A stretch of DNA of 14,474 nt from Acidimicrobiia bacterium UBA4744 (GTDB taxonomy: Bacteria; Actinomycetota; Acidimicrobiia; Spongiisociales; UBA4744). Positions 6,035-13,254 of this stretch are shown here, one piece after another. A program made the translations under genes and the position numbers. The stretch is from contig DHIO01000026.1 of assembly GCA_002403855.1 (NCBI GenBank), forward strand, positions 9,713 through 24,186. The letters run 5' to 3'. The notes beneath the pieces are model-generated. The model saw only the letters and a list, made by a program, of their open reading frames with translations. It was not told the DNA's origin and searched no databases. Each line of letters starts with the position of its first letter. The stretch's first letter is position 1.

Positions 6035-6319
6035 TCAAGGTTCGAGTGGCACCACCAGCTGTTGGCCAGCATGGATCGTGCTCCCTTCGAGCCGATTCAT
6101 CCGCTTGATCTCGAAAACCGTCGTGCGCACATCCTCGCCCGGCGGTGTGCGGTGGGCGGCTATCGACCAAAGCGTGTCGCCGCTCACCACCAAGTGCACT
6201 GTGGTGGGCCGCACCTCGTTGCCGGCCCCGGCTCCGGACGTCAGCAGGAGGAAGAAGACCACGGCAACCGCGGTGAGGAGAACTACAGCTCTCGTCAGAG
6301 TGCTGATGCGGTTGTTCAT
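6035..6319 (-). CDS. Small membrane-anchored LysM protein, SOS division-inhibitor-like (YneA/DivS/ChiZ position)
   Basis: 94 aa. A short basic N-terminus is followed by a hydrophobic segment at about 10-29 and a small-residue stretch (TSGAGAG), which could be a membrane anchor or a signal peptide. One LysM domain follows at about 41-91 (HLVVSGDTLWSIAAHR...MNRLEGSTIHAGQQLVVP), which binds peptidoglycan glycan chains. A strong AGGAGGAG ribosome binding site precedes the ATG. Small LysM proteins divergent from lexA are known SOS-induced cell-division suppressors: YneA in Bacillus, DivS in Corynebacterium, Rv2719c/ChiZ in Mycobacterium. The same position, size and LexA boxes support that role here by inference. 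No hydrolase domain is present. Two promoters are proposed (6433-6460 and 6373-6394). Confidence 0.88.
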   Translation of the reverse strand: MNNRISTLTRAVVLLTAVAVVFFLLLTSGAGAGNEVRPTTVHLVVSGDTLWSIAAHRTPPGEDVRTTVFEIKRMNRLEGSTIHAGQQLVVPLEP

Positions 6320-6372
6320 GCCTTCTCCTCCTGCTGGACGTTTCCCGGCGGCGCTGTCGCCATCTGCGGTTC

Positions 6373-6394
6373 ACAGTACGAACCGGGTGTGACA
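6373..6394 (-). promoter_or_regulatory. Putative LexA-independent damage promoter (RecA-NDp/PafBC-type) of the LysM gene
   Basis: The minus strand reads TGTCACAC (6394-6387), 8 nt, then TACTGT (6378-6373). This fits the mycobacterial RecA-NDp pattern tTGTCRgtg-N8-TAnnnT in the TGTCR core, the N8 spacing and TAnnnT, but the terminal GTG is CAC here. The same arrangement occurs before recA. The transcript would start about 47 nt before the ATG. Confidence 0.5.
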
Positions 6395-6405
6395 GAAACC
6401 CTTGA

Positions 6406-6421
6406 TCGAACAGGTGTTCGT
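6406..6421 (-). promoter_or_regulatory. LexA box, proximal to the LysM gene
   Basis: TCGAACAGGTGTTCGT contains GAAC-N4-GTTC with CG flanks on both sides. It lies about 12 bp downstream of the -10 of the SOS promoter, over the start of the transcript. Confidence 0.75.
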
Positions 6422-6432
6422 GTCATGCACCC

Positions 6433-6460
6433 ATCCTATCGAACATACGTTCGATGTCAA
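6433..6460 (-). promoter_or_regulatory. SOS promoter of the LysM gene with a LexA box as spacer
   Basis: On the minus strand a perfect -35 TTGACA (6460-6455) and TAGGAT -10 (6438-6433) are separated by 16 bp. Those 16 bp (6439-6454, TCGAACATACGTTCGA on the plus strand) are a full LexA box with 6-bp perfect arms. LexA bound here would block polymerase directly. Confidence 0.8.
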
Positions 6461-6484
6461 GAGGGAAGATCGCGAGCGCGGGAA

Positions 6485-6500
6485 GCGAACATATGTTTGA
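6485..6500 (+). promoter_or_regulatory. LexA box overlapping the lexA -35
   Basis: GCGAACATATGTTTGA carries GAAC-N4-GTTT, one mismatch from the consensus half-site. It overlaps the -35 hexamer of the lexA promoter. Confidence 0.7.
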
Positions 6501-6525
6501 TTCCCCGGGGTCGGCACGGTACATT
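6497..6525 (+). promoter_or_regulatory. Putative lexA promoter
   Basis: TTGATT (6497-6502), 17-bp spacer, TACATT (6520-6525). It is bracketed by one LexA box over the -35 and another just after the -10, the classic arrangement for autorepression. The leader would be about 24 nt. Confidence 0.6.
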
Positions 6526-6541
6526 GGGAACACACGTTCGA
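6526..6541 (+). promoter_or_regulatory. LexA box at the lexA transcription start
   Basis: GGGAACACACGTTCGA contains GAAC-N4-GTTC. It begins directly after the -10 and ends 14 nt before the lexA ATG, leaving room for the ribosome binding site AGGAAAGG. Confidence 0.75.
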
Positions 6542-6555
6542 GGAAAGGCAGAGCC

Positions 6556-7176
6556 ATGGACGAGCTGAGCACACGACAACGCGAGATCCTCGAGCTGATT
6601 CGAAAGAAGGTGGCCGAGCGCGGCTACCCACCCTCGGTCCGCGAGATCGGCGAAGTCCTCGGTCTCCGCTCCCCTTCCACGGTCCACAGCCATCTCTCGG
6701 CTCTCGTCCGCTCTGGCTATCTGCGGCGCGACCCGTCGAAGCCTCGAGCAATCGAGGTGGTGGAGATGGGCGCAGATCAGATCGAACGGAGCCCTCATCG
6801 GGACGTGCCCCTGCTCGGGCGCATTGCCGCCGGTTCTCCGATCCTGGCGGACGAACAGATCGACGAGATCTTCACGCTCCCCACCGAATTCACCGGATCC
6901 GGACCGGTGTTCATGCTGGCGGTACGAGGTGATTCCATGGAAGGGGCCGGAATCCTCGACGGCGACTACGTCGTGATCCGCAGCCAACAAGACGCCGTCA
7001 ACGGGGAGATCGTAGCGGCGCTGGTGGATGAGGAAGAAGCCACCGTCAAACGGTTCGAGCGCCGGGGAGACACCGTCCATCTCGTCTCGGAGAACCCTGC
7101 CTACCAACCGATGGTGTTCGAAGACGGCGTTCAGCTCATCGGCAAGGTAGTCGCCGTTCTCCGGGCCGTCCGGTAA
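6556..7176 (+). CDS. lexA: SOS response repressor / self-cleaving LexA
   Basis: 206 aa from ATG 6556, preceded by AGGAAAGG; the frame is open upstream, but that stretch is the operator region. LexA represses DNA-damage genes and self-cleaves when RecA filaments form. The N-terminal winged-helix DNA-binding domain spans about 1-65 (STRQREILELI...PPSVREIGEVLGLRSPSTVHSHL). The cleavage bond is A92-G93 in IAAGSP. The catalytic dyad is Ser127 (GDSM) and Lys165 (ATVKRF), in the C-terminal peptidase S24 domain. All key residues are intact, so it should be cleavable. It is divergent from the LysM gene with shared operators, and it converges on hflX with 11 bp between stops. Confidence 0.97.
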   Translation: MDELSTRQREILELIRKKVAERGYPPSVREIGEVLGLRSPSTVHSHLSALVRSGYLRRDPSKPRAIEVVEMGADQIERSPHRDVPLLGRIAAGSPILADEQIDEIFTLPTEFTGSGPVFMLAVRGDSMEGAGILDGDYVVIRSQQDAVNGEIVAALVDEEEATVKRFERRGDTVHLVSENPAYQPMVFEDGVQLIGKVVAVLRAVR

Positions 7177-7187
7177 TCGGCGCGGAA

Positions 7188-8444
7188 TCAGTAGACCGAT
7201 AGCGGCGCGTCGACCGCGAACTCACTGAGCCGCTCGATGTCGGCCCCGGACAGTCGTGCCCGGAGCCAGATACCATCGGGCCGATAATCCTCGGCCAGAA
7301 CCTCTCCCGACTCGTGAACCCGGGCAGCGGCCCATCCTGCCGAGAAGGGAATGAGCAGTTCGACCTCGTGGAACCGGCGGGACAGCTCCCGCCACAGCCC
7401 TTCGGCCATCAGGTCCAGACCCGTTCCCAGGAAGGCCGACACGATGTACGCCTCTGGATGCGCCGCTCGGAAACGGGCGAGGACGTGCGGCGACGCCACA
7501 TCGGCCTTATTGCCGGCCAAGACTTGCGGAATGCGATCGGCGCCGATCTCTGCCAACACCTCCTCGACGGCCGATATCTGTGCGTCGGGGTCTTCTTCGG
7601 TCAGGTCGACAACGTGCAACAGCAAGTCGGCCTCGGCGGCTTCCTCCAAGGTCGACTTGAAGGCCTCGATCAGCTGATGGGGAAGATGCCGGACGAACCC
7701 GACGGTATCGGAAAGCAGCACCACGCGCCCATCATTGAGTTCCAGGCGGCGGGTCGTCGGATCGACGGTCACGAACAACTGGTCTTCGACAAGAGCATCG
7801 GCATCCGTGAGCGCGTTGAGGAGGCTCGATTTCCCGGCGTTGGTGTATCCGACGATGGCCGCCAGCGGCGTCTCCTGCCGTCTCCGCCGTGCCCGCTTGA
7901 TGTGTCGTGCCTGCTCCAGATCCCGCAGCTGGCGCTTCAGGCGGGCAATACGGTTCGAGATGCGCCGGCGGTCCACCTCCAGTTTGGTCTCGCCAGGACC
8001 CCTGGTACCGATACCACCACCCAACCGGGAGAGTTCGATGCCCTTTCCACGCAACCGCGGCAGCCGGTATTCGAGCTGAGCCAGTTCAACCTGGATCTTG
8101 CCTTCTCGACTGACGGCATGTTGGGCGAATATGTCGAGGATCACCGCGGTCCGGTCCAAGACAGGACGATCGAGGATCTGGGACAGGTTGCGTTCTTGAG
8201 CCGGGCTGATCTCGCGGTCGAACACCACCACGTCGATGTCGCCCGCCGCTACCTCGTGCTGCAGTTCGGTCAGTTTTCCACGTCCAAGCAACGTCGCCGA
8301 GTCGAGCCGGTCACGGCGTTGCACCACAGCATCGACCGTTTCGGCACCGGCGGTTTCGACCAGCCGGCTGAGCTCCTCGAGCGATGTGGCGGTGTCCCCG
8401 GTTGTCACCGCGACCAGAAGGGCGCGTTCACAAAGTTGCGCCAT
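7188..8444 (-). CDS. hflX: Ribosome-associated GTPase HflX
   Basis: 418 aa from ATG 8444. HflX binds the 50S subunit and splits or rescues stalled ribosomes, a stress function. The N-terminal HflX domain includes LLGRGKL (52-58) and the glycine-rich RLGGGIGTRGPGETK (140-154), followed by a basic coiled linker at about 155-190. The G domain carries G1 GYTNAGKS (199-206), G3 DTVGF (246-250) and G4 GNKAD (311-315). The start was chosen because GGGGGAG lies about 6 nt upstream and the family usually starts near this point. The gene begins 17 bp inside the end of dapF and is the last gene of the rny-miaB-miaA-dapF-hflX operon. It converges on lexA with no visible terminator hairpin in the 11-bp gap. 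Confidence 0.96.
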   Translation of the reverse strand: MAQLCERALLVAVTTGDTATSLEELSRLVETAGAETVDAVVQRRDRLDSATLLGRGKLTELQHEVAAGDIDVVVFDREISPAQERNLSQILDRPVLDRTAVILDIFAQHAVSREGKIQVELAQLEYRLPRLRGKGIELSRLGGGIGTRGPGETKLEVDRRRISNRIARLKRQLRDLEQARHIKRARRRRQETPLAAIVGYTNAGKSSLLNALTDADALVEDQLFVTVDPTTRRLELNDGRVVLLSDTVGFVRHLPHQLIEAFKSTLEEAAEADLLLHVVDLTEEDPDAQISAVEEVLAEIGADRIPQVLAGNKADVASPHVLARFRAAHPEAYIVSAFLGTGLDLMAEGLWRELSRRFHEVELLIPFSAGWAAARVHESGEVLAEDYRPDGIWLRARLSGADIERLSEFAVDAPLSVY

Positions 8445-9192
8445 GCCACTCCCCCTCGAACACATAGTTGGCCGGCCCCGTCAACCATGCACCCCGATCG
8501 TCGAGGGTGACCACCAAGTCGCCGCCCGGCAGTCGAACAATGGTCTCCGATCCGACCCGACCCAACCGGTGGGCCACCGCCGCGGCTGCCGCAGCCCCAC
8601 TGCCGCAGGCCTGGGTCTCCCCCACCCCGCGCTCCCACACTCGCAGTTCGATGAGGTTCTGAGCGCGGACCGCGGCGAACTCGACATTCGTACCCTCGGG
8701 GAACACCGGGTCGGTTCCCACCCGCGGACCCACCTCGTCGACCGGCATCGTGGACGGATCGTCGACAAACACCACCGCGTGCGGATTCCCGATTCCGATA
8801 GGGCGTACGGTGGTCCCCGCGATCTCGAGCTCTTCGCGATCCGCCGGTTCCGGGACGCCCAGCTGGACGGTCACGTCCGGGCCAATCCGGGCCTCCCGCT
8901 CTCCGGTCGGGGTGACCACGTTGAACATATCACCGACCACCCACCCGCGGTCGTGTGCCAGACGGGCCACACAGCGCAGTCCGTTGCCGCACATTTCGGC
9001 CGGGCTGCCGTCGGCGTTCCAGTACTCCATCCGGACTCGTTCCTCGCCGAGCTGGGTAACTACCAAGACCCCGTCGGCGCCGATCCCCCGCCGGCGATCG
9101 CACCACGCCACCACTTCGGCCGCGGAAACATCGCGGGGGCCGTCCAGCACGACAAAATCGTTGCCGAGACCTTCCATCTTCAGAAACTTCAC
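8428..9192 (-). CDS. dapF: Diaminopimelate epimerase
   Basis: 254 aa from GTG 9192. It interconverts LL- and meso-diaminopimelate in the cytoplasm, feeding lysine and peptidoglycan cross-links, without PLP or metal. The N-terminus KFLKMEGLGNDFVVLD is typical. The two catalytic cysteines are C68 (EMCGNGLRC) and C196 (TQACGSGA); GNPHAVVFVDD (135-145) and ERGVGET (187-193) are also family signatures. Start: GTG overlaps the miaA TGA as GTGA, with GGAGG about 4 nt upstream in the end of miaA. That gives the usual short N-terminus, so the open frame upstream is not used. The end overlaps hflX by 17 bp. Confidence 0.97.
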   Translation of the reverse strand: MKFLKMEGLGNDFVVLDGPRDVSAAEVVAWCDRRRGIGADGVLVVTQLGEERVRMEYWNADGSPAEMCGNGLRCVARLAHDRGWVVGDMFNVVTPTGEREARIGPDVTVQLGVPEPADREELEIAGTTVRPIGIGNPHAVVFVDDPSTMPVDEVGPRVGTDPVFPEGTNVEFAAVRAQNLIELRVWERGVGETQACGSGAAAAAAVAHRLGRVGSETIVRLPGGDLVVTLDDRGAWLTGPANYVFEGEWHGATL

Positions 9193-10100
9193 GCTTCCTC
9201 CACCAGGCGTTGTTTCACAAGCCCGTAGCGCTCGTCCGGATTGCCAGACCACGGTACCCACTCGATGCGGGGATCGCGGCGGAAATAGGTGCGCTGCCGT
9301 TTGGCCAAGCTTCTCGTGGCCCGTATCGCGGAGTCCACTCCTTGTTCCGGAGAGATCTCACCCCTGATCACGGGCAGGAGTTGCTTGTAGCCGACCGCTT
9401 CAGCCGCGGTCGGGCCGAGCGAATCGGCCAGCCGCGCCACCTCGGCCAGGAAACCATCCGCCAGCATCGCCTCCATCCGGCGAACGACCCGTTGCGCCAG
9501 CTCACCTCCGGGATCGACTCCCACCGCCACAAACCGAGTAAGAGCCTGGTAGGCAGCCACCGCCCGTGCCTCCGGCTGAGCAGCTCGAACGCTGGGGGTC
9601 AAACCCGTCAGCTCATACACCTCGAGAGCACGTTCCACCCGGCGCCGGTTGGCTACGTCCAGCACTTCCGCCGCCCTGGGGTCGATTTCCATCAGCCGCT
9701 CCCGACAGGCGGCGGCTCCGGCGGCCTCGATACGGGAGCGAACCTGCGGATCGTGAGGCGGGAAGTCGAGAGGATCGACCAACGCCCGAAAGTGAAGACC
9801 GGAACCGCCCACGATCAGAGCGGGGGCAGCTTGGGCTCCCAGTTCATGCAGTACCCGCAGCCCTTCGTGCTGGAACTCAGCCACGCTGAACCGTACGTCC
9901 GGCTCGACCAGATCGATCATATGGTGAGGAACACGAGCCCGGTCGAGGGCAGAGGGCTTGGCGGTGCCGACATCCATTCCCCGGTACACCTGCATGGAGT
10001 CGACCGAGACTATGTGCGCACCGAGATCCTCGGCGAGGCGCAACGCCAGTTCGCTCTTGCCCGCCGCGGTCGGACCCAGGAGTGCCAGTACTGGCGTCAG
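9189..10100 (-). CDS. miaA: tRNA dimethylallyltransferase, probable CTG start
   Basis: 303 aa if started at CTG 10100. MiaA adds a dimethylallyl group to N6 of A37 in tRNAs reading UNN codons, the substrate step for MiaB. Seen: P-loop GPTAAGKS (9-16), DSMQVYRGMDVGTAKP (34-49), GGSGLHFRAL (98-107), RRRVERALEVYELTG (152-166), KRQRTYFRRD (267-276). The P-loop position is exactly as in the family if translation starts at CTG, which forms a CTGA overlap with the miaB stop. No ATG, GTG or TTG occurs in frame between the P-loop and far inside miaB, and the next one downstream (Met36) would remove the P-loop. A weak GGGGA lies about 7 nt upstream. The 3' end overlaps dapF as GTGA. A sequencing error at the start codon is the main alternative. 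Confidence 0.93.
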   Translation of the reverse strand: MTPVLALLGPTAAGKSELALRLAEDLGAHIVSVDSMQVYRGMDVGTAKPSALDRARVPHHMIDLVEPDVRFSVAEFQHEGLRVLHELGAQAAPALIVGGSGLHFRALVDPLDFPPHDPQVRSRIEAAGAAACRERLMEIDPRAAEVLDVANRRRVERALEVYELTGLTPSVRAAQPEARAVAAYQALTRFVAVGVDPGGELAQRVVRRMEAMLADGFLAEVARLADSLGPTAAEAVGYKQLLPVIRGEISPEQGVDSAIRATRSLAKRQRTYFRRDPRIEWVPWSGNPDERYGLVKQRLVEEA

Positions 10101-11488
10101 AGCACGGTCCCCAGCAGGTGATGAGGGGCGGCTGTTTCGATACGGACCGCGAGAAAGCTGCCCGGCCTCTGGGGCCCGGGAACATGGACCACCTTGTTGC
10201 CGCGGCTCCGAGCGGTTACCACACCGGGGTTTTTGCGCGAGGGGCCTTCCACCAGGACCTCCATGACCTTGCCGATCTCGGTTTGATTGGCCTCCAGGGA
10301 AATCCGATTCTGCAAGGCGACGAGCCGCTCGTAGCGATCCTGGGCCACCTCTGGATCCACAGACTCGTTCGCATACTCGGCTGCGGCGGTACCCGGGCGC
10401 GGCGAGAACAGGAAAGTGAAGGCCTGGTCGTAGCGAGCCTCGGCGACGACGTCGAGGGTTTGCCGGAAGTCTTCTTCGGTTTCGCCGGGGAACCCGACGA
10501 TGATGTCGGTGGATACCGCCAGATCGGGAATGTACGACCGGGCCATCTTCAACCGCTGGAGGTAGCGGGGCACGTTGTAGCCACGGTGCATGCGGGCCAG
10601 GACGCGGTTGCTGCCCGACTGGAGCGGCAGATGGAGCTGTTCGCACACCGCCGGGGTCTCGGCCATGGCCCGGGCGACATCTTCCCGGAAATCGGCCGGA
10701 TGCGGGCTGGTGAAGCGGACCCGGCGTATGCCGTCCACTGCACCGACCCGGCGCAGCAAGTCGGCGAATACCGGGCGCCGCTTCCCGTCGATCGCCAGAT
10801 CACGGCCGTACGTGTTGACGTTCTGCCCGAGCAGCGTCACCTCGACGACCCCCTGGCGGGCTAGTTCCTCTACTTCCCGAATGATGTCACCGGGGCGCCT
10901 GCTCATTTCAACGCCCCGCACAGCGGGGACAATGCAGAAGGTGCAGGTGTTGTTGCAGCCGATCTGGATGGCCACCCAAGCGGCGTGGGCAACCTCTCGA
11001 CGAACCGGAAGCGAGGAGGGCATCGTCTCGAGTTCATCGGCAATCTCGGTGATCGCCCCCCACTCCTGTGCGTGATCCATGAGATCGAGCACCCGGTCGA
11101 GATTATGGGTACCCAGCACCACATCCACCCACGGGGCTCTTTCTCGAACAAGCTCGCGGTCTTTTTGGGCAGCGCATCCTCCGACCACCAGCAACATGTC
11201 GGGATTGCGGTCTTTGAGTTGCTTCAGCTGCCCGAGGTTGCCGTAGAGCCGGTTGTCGGCGTTCTCGCGGATGGTGCAGGTGTTGATGAAGACAACGTCG
11301 GCGGACTCATAGTCGCTCGCGGGTCGCATGCCGTCCGCCACGAACATCCCGGCAATCCGCTCACTGTCGTGCTCGTTCATCTGGCAACCAAAAGTCCTCA
11401 CGAAATAGCGACTACCAGTCCGAGTGGGCCGACGACGTTCTTTGCGCCGTACGGCGGGGTTGCCGAGGACCACGGTGCCGGACGTCAT
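10097..11488 (-). CDS. miaB: tRNA-2-methylthio-N6-dimethylallyladenosine synthase
   Basis: 463 aa. A radical-SAM methylthiotransferase that adds the 2-methylthio group to i6A37 made by MiaA. The N-terminal UPF0004 domain carries cluster cysteines C35 (FGCQMN), C71 (NTCTIRENA) and C105 (GGCAAQ). The radical SAM motif is C178-x3-C182-x2-C185 (IGCNNTCTFC). STDIIVGFPGETEEDF (326-341) is typical, and a TRAM RNA-binding domain ends the protein (about 400-463). The first 25 residues are a basic extension before YFVRTFGCQ. The ATG at 11488 shares one base with the rny stop (TGATG) and has no ribosome binding site of its own, so translational coupling to rny is likely. No intein is present. Confidence 0.97.
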   Translation of the reverse strand: MTSGTVVLGNPAVRRKERRRPTRTGSRYFVRTFGCQMNEHDSERIAGMFVADGMRPASDYESADVVFINTCTIRENADNRLYGNLGQLKQLKDRNPDMLLVVGGCAAQKDRELVRERAPWVDVVLGTHNLDRVLDLMDHAQEWGAITEIADELETMPSSLPVRREVAHAAWVAIQIGCNNTCTFCIVPAVRGVEMSRRPGDIIREVEELARQGVVEVTLLGQNVNTYGRDLAIDGKRRPVFADLLRRVGAVDGIRRVRFTSPHPADFREDVARAMAETPAVCEQLHLPLQSGSNRVLARMHRGYNVPRYLQRLKMARSYIPDLAVSTDIIVGFPGETEEDFRQTLDVVAEARYDQAFTFLFSPRPGTAAAEYANESVDPEVAQDRYERLVALQNRISLEANQTEIGKVMEVLVEGPSRKNPGVVTARSRGNKVVHVPGPQRPGSFLAVRIETAAPHHLLGTVL

Positions 11489-13029
11489 CAGCGGGCGTAG
11501 TCTGTCACGCGGAGCTCACGGATCACGGTCACCTGAATCTGGCCCGGATACTGCAGATCCTCCTCGAGGCGCTTGGCGATGCGTCGGGCGAGGTCCGAAG
11601 CTCCCAGGTCGTCGACCTCACCGGGGTCGACCACTACCCGCACTTCCCGTCCGGCCTGCATCGCGAAGACCTTCTCGACACCTTCAAAATCCTTCGCCAG
11701 CTGCTCGAGGCGTTCCAGGCGCCGTACATACGATTCCAGTGCCTCGCGGCGAGCGCCCGGACGGGCGGCGGAAACTGCGTCTGCGGCCTGGATCAGCACC
11801 GCGATCAACGTGCGGGGCTCGACTTCGTTGTGATGAGCTTCAATACCGTGGACGATGGCGGGGTCCTCGCCAAACCGCCGGGCGATCTCGGCTCCAATCA
11901 GAGCGTGGGATCCTTCGACCTCGTGGGTAACGGCCTTGCCGATGTCGTGCAGCAGGGCTGCACGTTTTGCCTCCCCCGGGTCGATCCCCAGTTCGGAAGC
12001 CAGCATCCCGGCGACGTGAGCGGCTTCGACGAGGTGGTTGAGGACATTCTGACCGTACGAGGTCCGATACTTCAGCCGGCCGAGCAACATCACCAGTTCG
12101 GGGTGCAGACGGGAGATCCCGACCTCCAGCAGCGCCCACTCACCGGCGTCGCGCACGCTCTGCTCGACTTCCGCTTGCGCCTTCTCGTAGGCCTCCTCGA
12201 TCGAGGCCGGATGGATCCTTCCATCGGCCACGAGACGCTCGAGAGCGATACGCGCCACCTCCCGCCGTACCGGATCGAACGAGGCGACCGAAACCGCCTC
12301 CGGGGTGTCATCGACGACCAGGTTGACACCGGTGATGGCCTCGAAGGCTCGGATGTTGCGCCCCTCCCGGCCGATGATGCGGCCCTTCATGTCATCCGAC
12401 GGGAGCTCGACCACCGACACCGTGGTCTCCGTCACTACTTCGGAGGCCAACCGTTGAACGGCCGTGGTCAGAATCCTCCGTGCCCGTCGATCGGCTTCTT
12501 CCCGAGCCTTGATCTCCATGTCGCGGACCAGAATCATCGCTTCGCGGCGCGCTTCGTCCTTGACCTGTTCCAGCAACTGTTCCTTGGCTGCCTTGCCGTC
12601 GAAACCGGCCACCCGCTGCAATTCATCGCGAGCCTCCTCTTTCAGTTGCTCGGCTTCGGTTCGCAGCACAGATGCTTCCTCTTCTCGATGGATGAGCATC
12701 TGCTCACGCTGGGCGAGATTGGCGGCTCGCTGTTCGAGCGTCTGTTCGCGCTGGTTGAGCCGGTCCTCGGAGGACTTCATCTCCAATCGGCGGTGCTCCA
12801 GAGTGGCTTCTTCGCGCTCGCGGTACGCCTCGGCCTTGGCCCGTCCTTCCTCTTCCGCTCGAGCCAGGAGACGCTTCGCTTCCCCTTGCGCCTCCGAGAC
12901 AACGGACACCGCCGACGAGTCGGCGCTGGCCTTCGTTCGCCGATGACGGGTGCGGGCAACGAAGAAACCGGAGATCAGGCCGAGTGCCAGAGCGCCGATA
13001 CCGACAGTGATCGGAATGACGATATCCAT
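11488..13029 (-). CDS. rny: Ribonuclease Y
   Basis: 513 aa from ATG 13029. RNase Y is a membrane-anchored endoribonuclease that starts mRNA decay. The N-terminal membrane helix spans about 4-25 (VIPITVGIGALALGLISGFFVA), followed by a long charged coiled coil (about 45-190, Glu/Arg/Gln-rich), a KH domain with MKGRIIGREGRNIRAFE (214-230), and the HD domain with H332 (NHLVEAAHVA), H361-D362 (LLHDIGKA) and H399-H400 (EAHHNEVEP). All domains are intact. The ATG at 13029 is preferred over an upstream frame start because MDIVIPITVG is the standard beginning. First gene of the operon; its stop overlaps the miaB start. Present in many actinobacterial lineages but not in mycobacteria, which have RNase E. 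Confidence 0.97.
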   Translation of the reverse strand: MDIVIPITVGIGALALGLISGFFVARTRHRRTKASADSSAVSVVSEAQGEAKRLLARAEEEGRAKAEAYREREEATLEHRRLEMKSSEDRLNQREQTLEQRAANLAQREQMLIHREEEASVLRTEAEQLKEEARDELQRVAGFDGKAAKEQLLEQVKDEARREAMILVRDMEIKAREEADRRARRILTTAVQRLASEVVTETTVSVVELPSDDMKGRIIGREGRNIRAFEAITGVNLVVDDTPEAVSVASFDPVRREVARIALERLVADGRIHPASIEEAYEKAQAEVEQSVRDAGEWALLEVGISRLHPELVMLLGRLKYRTSYGQNVLNHLVEAAHVAGMLASELGIDPGEAKRAALLHDIGKAVTHEVEGSHALIGAEIARRFGEDPAIVHGIEAHHNEVEPRTLIAVLIQAADAVSAARPGARREALESYVRRLERLEQLAKDFEGVEKVFAMQAGREVRVVVDPGEVDDLGASDLARRIAKRLEEDLQYPGQIQVTVIRELRVTDYAR

Positions 13030-13074
13030 CGTCCCTGCTTTCCGGTGATCTAAGAAACAGGAATGCCGAACCCC

Positions 13075-13089
13075 TGCCGGGGCCCGGCA
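13075..13089 (-). repeat. GC-rich palindrome in the rny leader
   Basis: TGCCGGGGCCCGGCA pairs 6-7 bp with a 1-3 nt loop. On the minus strand it is followed after about 10 nt by a T-rich stretch (ATTCCTGTTTCTT). It could be a weak terminator after recA, an attenuator for rny, or a protein site. Confidence 0.4.
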
Positions 13090-13226
13090 CACACATCATC
13101 GATCGAAGCTATGGACTACGCCGTTCGCCTCGTTCGACACACCTCCTGCATCCAGAGATCCCTGTTGTATTTCACGAATTCGATTCCAGTTGGTTGGTTT
13201 CGGTACTTGTTGTGTGTGCTGAGAGC

Positions 13227-13254
13227 ATCGTACCGCACGAGAACCGGTTTGTAA
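13227..13254 (-). promoter_or_regulatory. Putative promoter of the rny-hflX operon
   Basis: On the minus strand TTACAA (13254-13249), 16-bp spacer, TACGAT (13232-13227). It would give a leader of about 190 nt before rny. Hexamer matches are moderate. Confidence 0.35.

Noticed and set aside
6373..6388. Possible fifth LexA box (CGAAC-N4-TGTGA-like)
   Set aside because: Only one half-site matches; the sequence is better explained by the second promoter pattern.
6504..6525. Possible PafBC-type element before lexA
   Set aside because: TACATT fits TAnnnT, but the 8-mer at the required distance is CCCGGGGT, with no TGTCR.
7314..8510. 398-codon plus-strand ORF opposite hflX
   Set aside because: Shadow frame; composition and lack of motifs show it is not coding.
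10101..10646. N-terminal extension of miaA back to 10646
   Set aside because: It is an out-of-frame reading of miaB, rich in Arg/Pro/Gly without any conserved sequence.
11830..13053. 407-codon plus-strand ORF opposite rny
   Set aside because: Shadow of the GC-rich codon pattern of rny on the other strand; the rny frame has all family motifs.
13099..13147. AGGAGG followed by a 14-codon frame starting at GTG in the rny leader
   Set aside because: The ribosome binding site is only one base from the GTG, too close for initiation, and the peptide has no notable features.
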